This document shows, piece after piece, positions 61,830 through 64,000 of a stretch of 64,000 nucleotides of DNA (position 1 is its first letter; each line of letters opens with the position of its first letter). The notes below the pieces were generated by a model. That model had not been told where the DNA came from. It saw only the letters and a list, made by a program, of their open reading frames with translations, and made no database searches. The translations under genes and the position numbers were made by a program. The DNA comes from Liolophura sinensis (lineage: Eukaryota; Mollusca; Polyplacophora; Chitonida; Chitonidae): NCBI RefSeq assembly GCF_032854445.1, contig NC_088302.1:57638237-57702236 (forward strand), read 5' to 3'.

Positions 61830-62600
61830 GGCTCTATTCACCTCTTTCATTGGTTTAAATCATACGAGCTTACTTCCGCTTCCCTCCAGTTTTCTGGAAG
61901 CTTGGTCAAAAGGACCCAGCGACCGAAAATAACAGCTAAATTGGAAAAACCCGCAGGCAAATAACAGCTAACAGCACTAGGATTTCTTCCAAAATTATCT
62001 AATGCTTATCCAAAGTAATTCAGACGCGCGTCCTTGAGTTGAGTATCATGGTTGTTGGCGTCTTGGTTCTCTTTAAAACAAACGTTTATGCTCTTAGAAT
62101 GGAAACAAATGTCACGAGCACTCGGGAGGTCATCAGGAGTCTTGTTTTGACAGACGAGGTGATGTGTCAGCTGATCTGAGAGTAAAATTTGACAGGGTAC
62201 TCACACAGCTTTGTCAACAGCTAGCGACATCTGGTGGCAAGAGTGTGTAACCTCTGTTTTTCCAAACACATTCCACGTCCAGCAATCGGCACTAAGGTTC
62301 ATAACGGTTATAGCCCGATGCACACAAAGTCAAGCATCAGTGCGATCGTATTTTAGCTGGCCTGCCAGAGTAGCTCAGGCGCTTTCCGCTGGAATAGGCT
62401 TACGTAAAGTATTACCCATACTACATAAATAACTAATGTCAGCATATAGATGGATGACGATGTTTTATGTGACAGCAATGCTATGGACAGCACCGGTTTG
62501 TTGTCAGACTTTCAGATTGTAATATAACAATGAGGGTTATTAGACATCCAGGTTACCACTGAACAGAGAAATAATGGAAATATTGTATATTTATCATTCA
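61830..62600. other. Non-coding, nothing recognised
   Basis: No supported feature apart from a short ttcaacctattcaacc tract that begins just after, at 62616-62672. Confidence 0.3.
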
Positions 62601-62681
62601 TCTTCCGGCGATAACCTATTCAACCTTCAACATATTCAACCTTCAACCTATTCAACCATCAACCTGTTCAACTTTCTATGC

Positions 62682-62815
62682 CCTGGTCAGGTCATACGCA
62701 AGGCTTTAAAAATGATACTTGCTGCTGTATCGCTTGGCGCTCAGCTTCGAGAGGTTAGAGCAAGGGAACAGGCCTGGTTGGCTTGGTCAGTATAATGTGA
62801 CTGGGTGGGGTATCA

Positions 62816-62850
<35 letters not shown>
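62682..62850 (+). mobile_element. SINE family 2 variant, internal part
   Basis: gctgtatcgcttggcgctca gcttcgagaggttagagcaa gggaacaggcctggttggct, then agtataatgtgactgggtgg ggtatcatgtc, followed by four copies of tggtgtc. Corresponds to the middle of the family-2 elements at 21912 and 24556. Confidence 0.75.
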
Positions 62851-63082
62851 CTCCTGTAGAAGTTATCTAATAAGAAGTTTCTGGAAGGTATCGTGTATGG
62901 TAATAATTTTGTCTAGACTCTAAAGCTTTTATTTCATTTCAATGATAAAAATCTATTCTCAGATTTTGACTGTCTTTATTTACAGGTCACCGATTACAGT
63001 ATAGATATACATGACATCCACATATGCTTGTAACATACGAAATGTCATAAGTGGGATATTAATGTAAGCAAAAGCTATAGGA

Positions 63083-63445
63083 GGCCTCCGTGGCCGAGGT
63101 AGTTAGCATCCCATGGCGGCGCAGTAACCCAGGGGCCTCCATAGTCGCGGTGTTGAGGGCGGCGAATTAACCCAAGGACCTCCGTGGTCGAGGTGTTGAG
63201 CATGCCGACGCGGCACAAGGACCTAGGTGTTAGTATGCCTGCACGGCCAAATGGCCCAACAGCCTCTCACCCATACGTTGGTTTGAGTTCAAATTCAGTT
63301 CATGCTAGCTTCATCTCCCGCCGTACGTGGGAAGGTCTACCAGCAACATACCGATGGTCATGTATTTCCCCCGGGCTCTGTCCGGTTTCCTCCCACCATA
63401 ATTGGCCTTCATCGAATAAGTAAAATATTCTTGATTGCGAAAAAT
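63083..63445 (+). mobile_element. SINE family 1, full length with triplicated tRNA-like head
   Basis: Head ggcctccgtggccgaggtag ttagc (A-box-like) at 63083, a second head ggcctccatagtcgcggtgt at 63135, a third gacctccgtggtcgaggtgt at 63177. Then the B-box-like region gttggtttgagttcaaattc at 63277, the core gccgtacgtgggaaggtcta, cccccgggctctgtccggtt tcctcccaccataa, and a tail aaatattcttgattgcga. This copy defines both ends of the family for this window. Confidence 0.88.
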
Positions 63446-63449
63446 CTAA

Positions 63450-64000
63450 CAACTGTCGTTTATTGCAAACAAGTGATGCACACAGTAGTGCCCAGATTTC
63501 TAAATTTTAATTATTTTTCACAGATATATCTTTTTCAAGATGGTATTTTTTTGTTTCGTAGAGACATGAGTTCAAAATCTGTTCTTTACTTCAAAGCTAC
63601 ATTTATATTTGACTCACTTCCCTTGACATATAAAAATTCAGAAGGGAATTTTTGTGCACTGTGCTTTGCCCAGTATAATGATTTATTGGTTTAAACACTA
63701 TCAATTTTATGTCACTGAGAAGAAAATCTGGGAACGGTTGGGAAGCTCTGTAGTAAATTGTTGGAGGAATGTAATCGCCATGCAGGATTTTCACAAACCA
63801 CGAATACTCCTAGAATGCATTGTCAAGAACATGTCAACTGTCAATAACGTATACTTTTCAGCAAGTATTTTTTGTGTCCCATAGGGTAACATGACAAGTT
63901 GATGTACCGCTGTCAGTCTGCTCCGGAAGAATTTTGTGATCGGGTTATTTGGCCTGAGCGCTCTCCATTCCACATGATCAAGTACGTGCTTATGCGAGTT
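63450..64000. other. AT-rich end of window, no gene established
   Basis: Short open frames only; none has splice support or a known domain. Confidence 0.3.

Overview
The window is animal nuclear DNA. It has multi-exon genes with GT-AG introns, tRNA-derived SINEs, and about twenty unrelated minisatellite families that together cover roughly 45% of the bases. Nothing looks bacterial or viral. The ends of the main SINE (tRNA-like head and a tail containing cttgagtacggcgtaaaa) and a secreted fibrinogen-domain lectin point to a lophotrochozoan, most likely a mollusc. That assignment is from memory of the repeat family and is inference.

Three protein genes can be built exon by exon. (1) Bases 1353-15945, minus strand: a complete five-exon dCMP deaminase gene (DCTD-like, 194 aa). 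Its third intron carries a 7.6-kb array of a 45-bp unit. (2) Bases 23915-37276, plus strand: a complete five-exon secreted fibrinogen-related (ficolin/tachylectin-like) protein of 254 aa, with a TATA box, a signal peptide and a full FReD domain. Its introns hold at least six different minisatellites. (3) Bases 41590 to at least 49855 (probably 51839), minus strand: the 3' part of a cysteine-rich, probably GPI-anchored secreted protein that I cannot assign to a named family. Genes 1 and 2 are divergent; genes 2 and 3 are convergent. They do not form an obvious pathway: one is nucleotide metabolism, the other two are extracellular.

Layout: 1-16 kb DCTD; 16-24 kb intergenic (62-64-bp array at 17-19.7 kb, SINEs); 24-37 kb lectin gene; 37-41.6 kb intergenic with a 45-bp array; 41.6-52 kb cysteine-rich gene; 53-56 kb 51-bp array with higher-order structure; 56-64 kb non-coding, with several more arrays and SINE copies.

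The most unusual structure is at 42.79-44.88 kb. About fifty tandem copies of a 41-bp unit each contain the last 20 bases of a coding exon of gene 3 plus its intact 5' splice site (gtaagt). The array is an amplified exon-intron boundary lying directly downstream of the real one. Smaller cases of the same kind occur at a duplicated 3' splice site (47.22-47.29 kb) and at the polypyrimidine tract of the lectin's exon 3 (31.01-31.37 kb). Many arrays have unit lengths divisible by three (39, 42, 45, 51 bp) and so create long open frames on both strands. I regard these as repeat artefacts, not genes.
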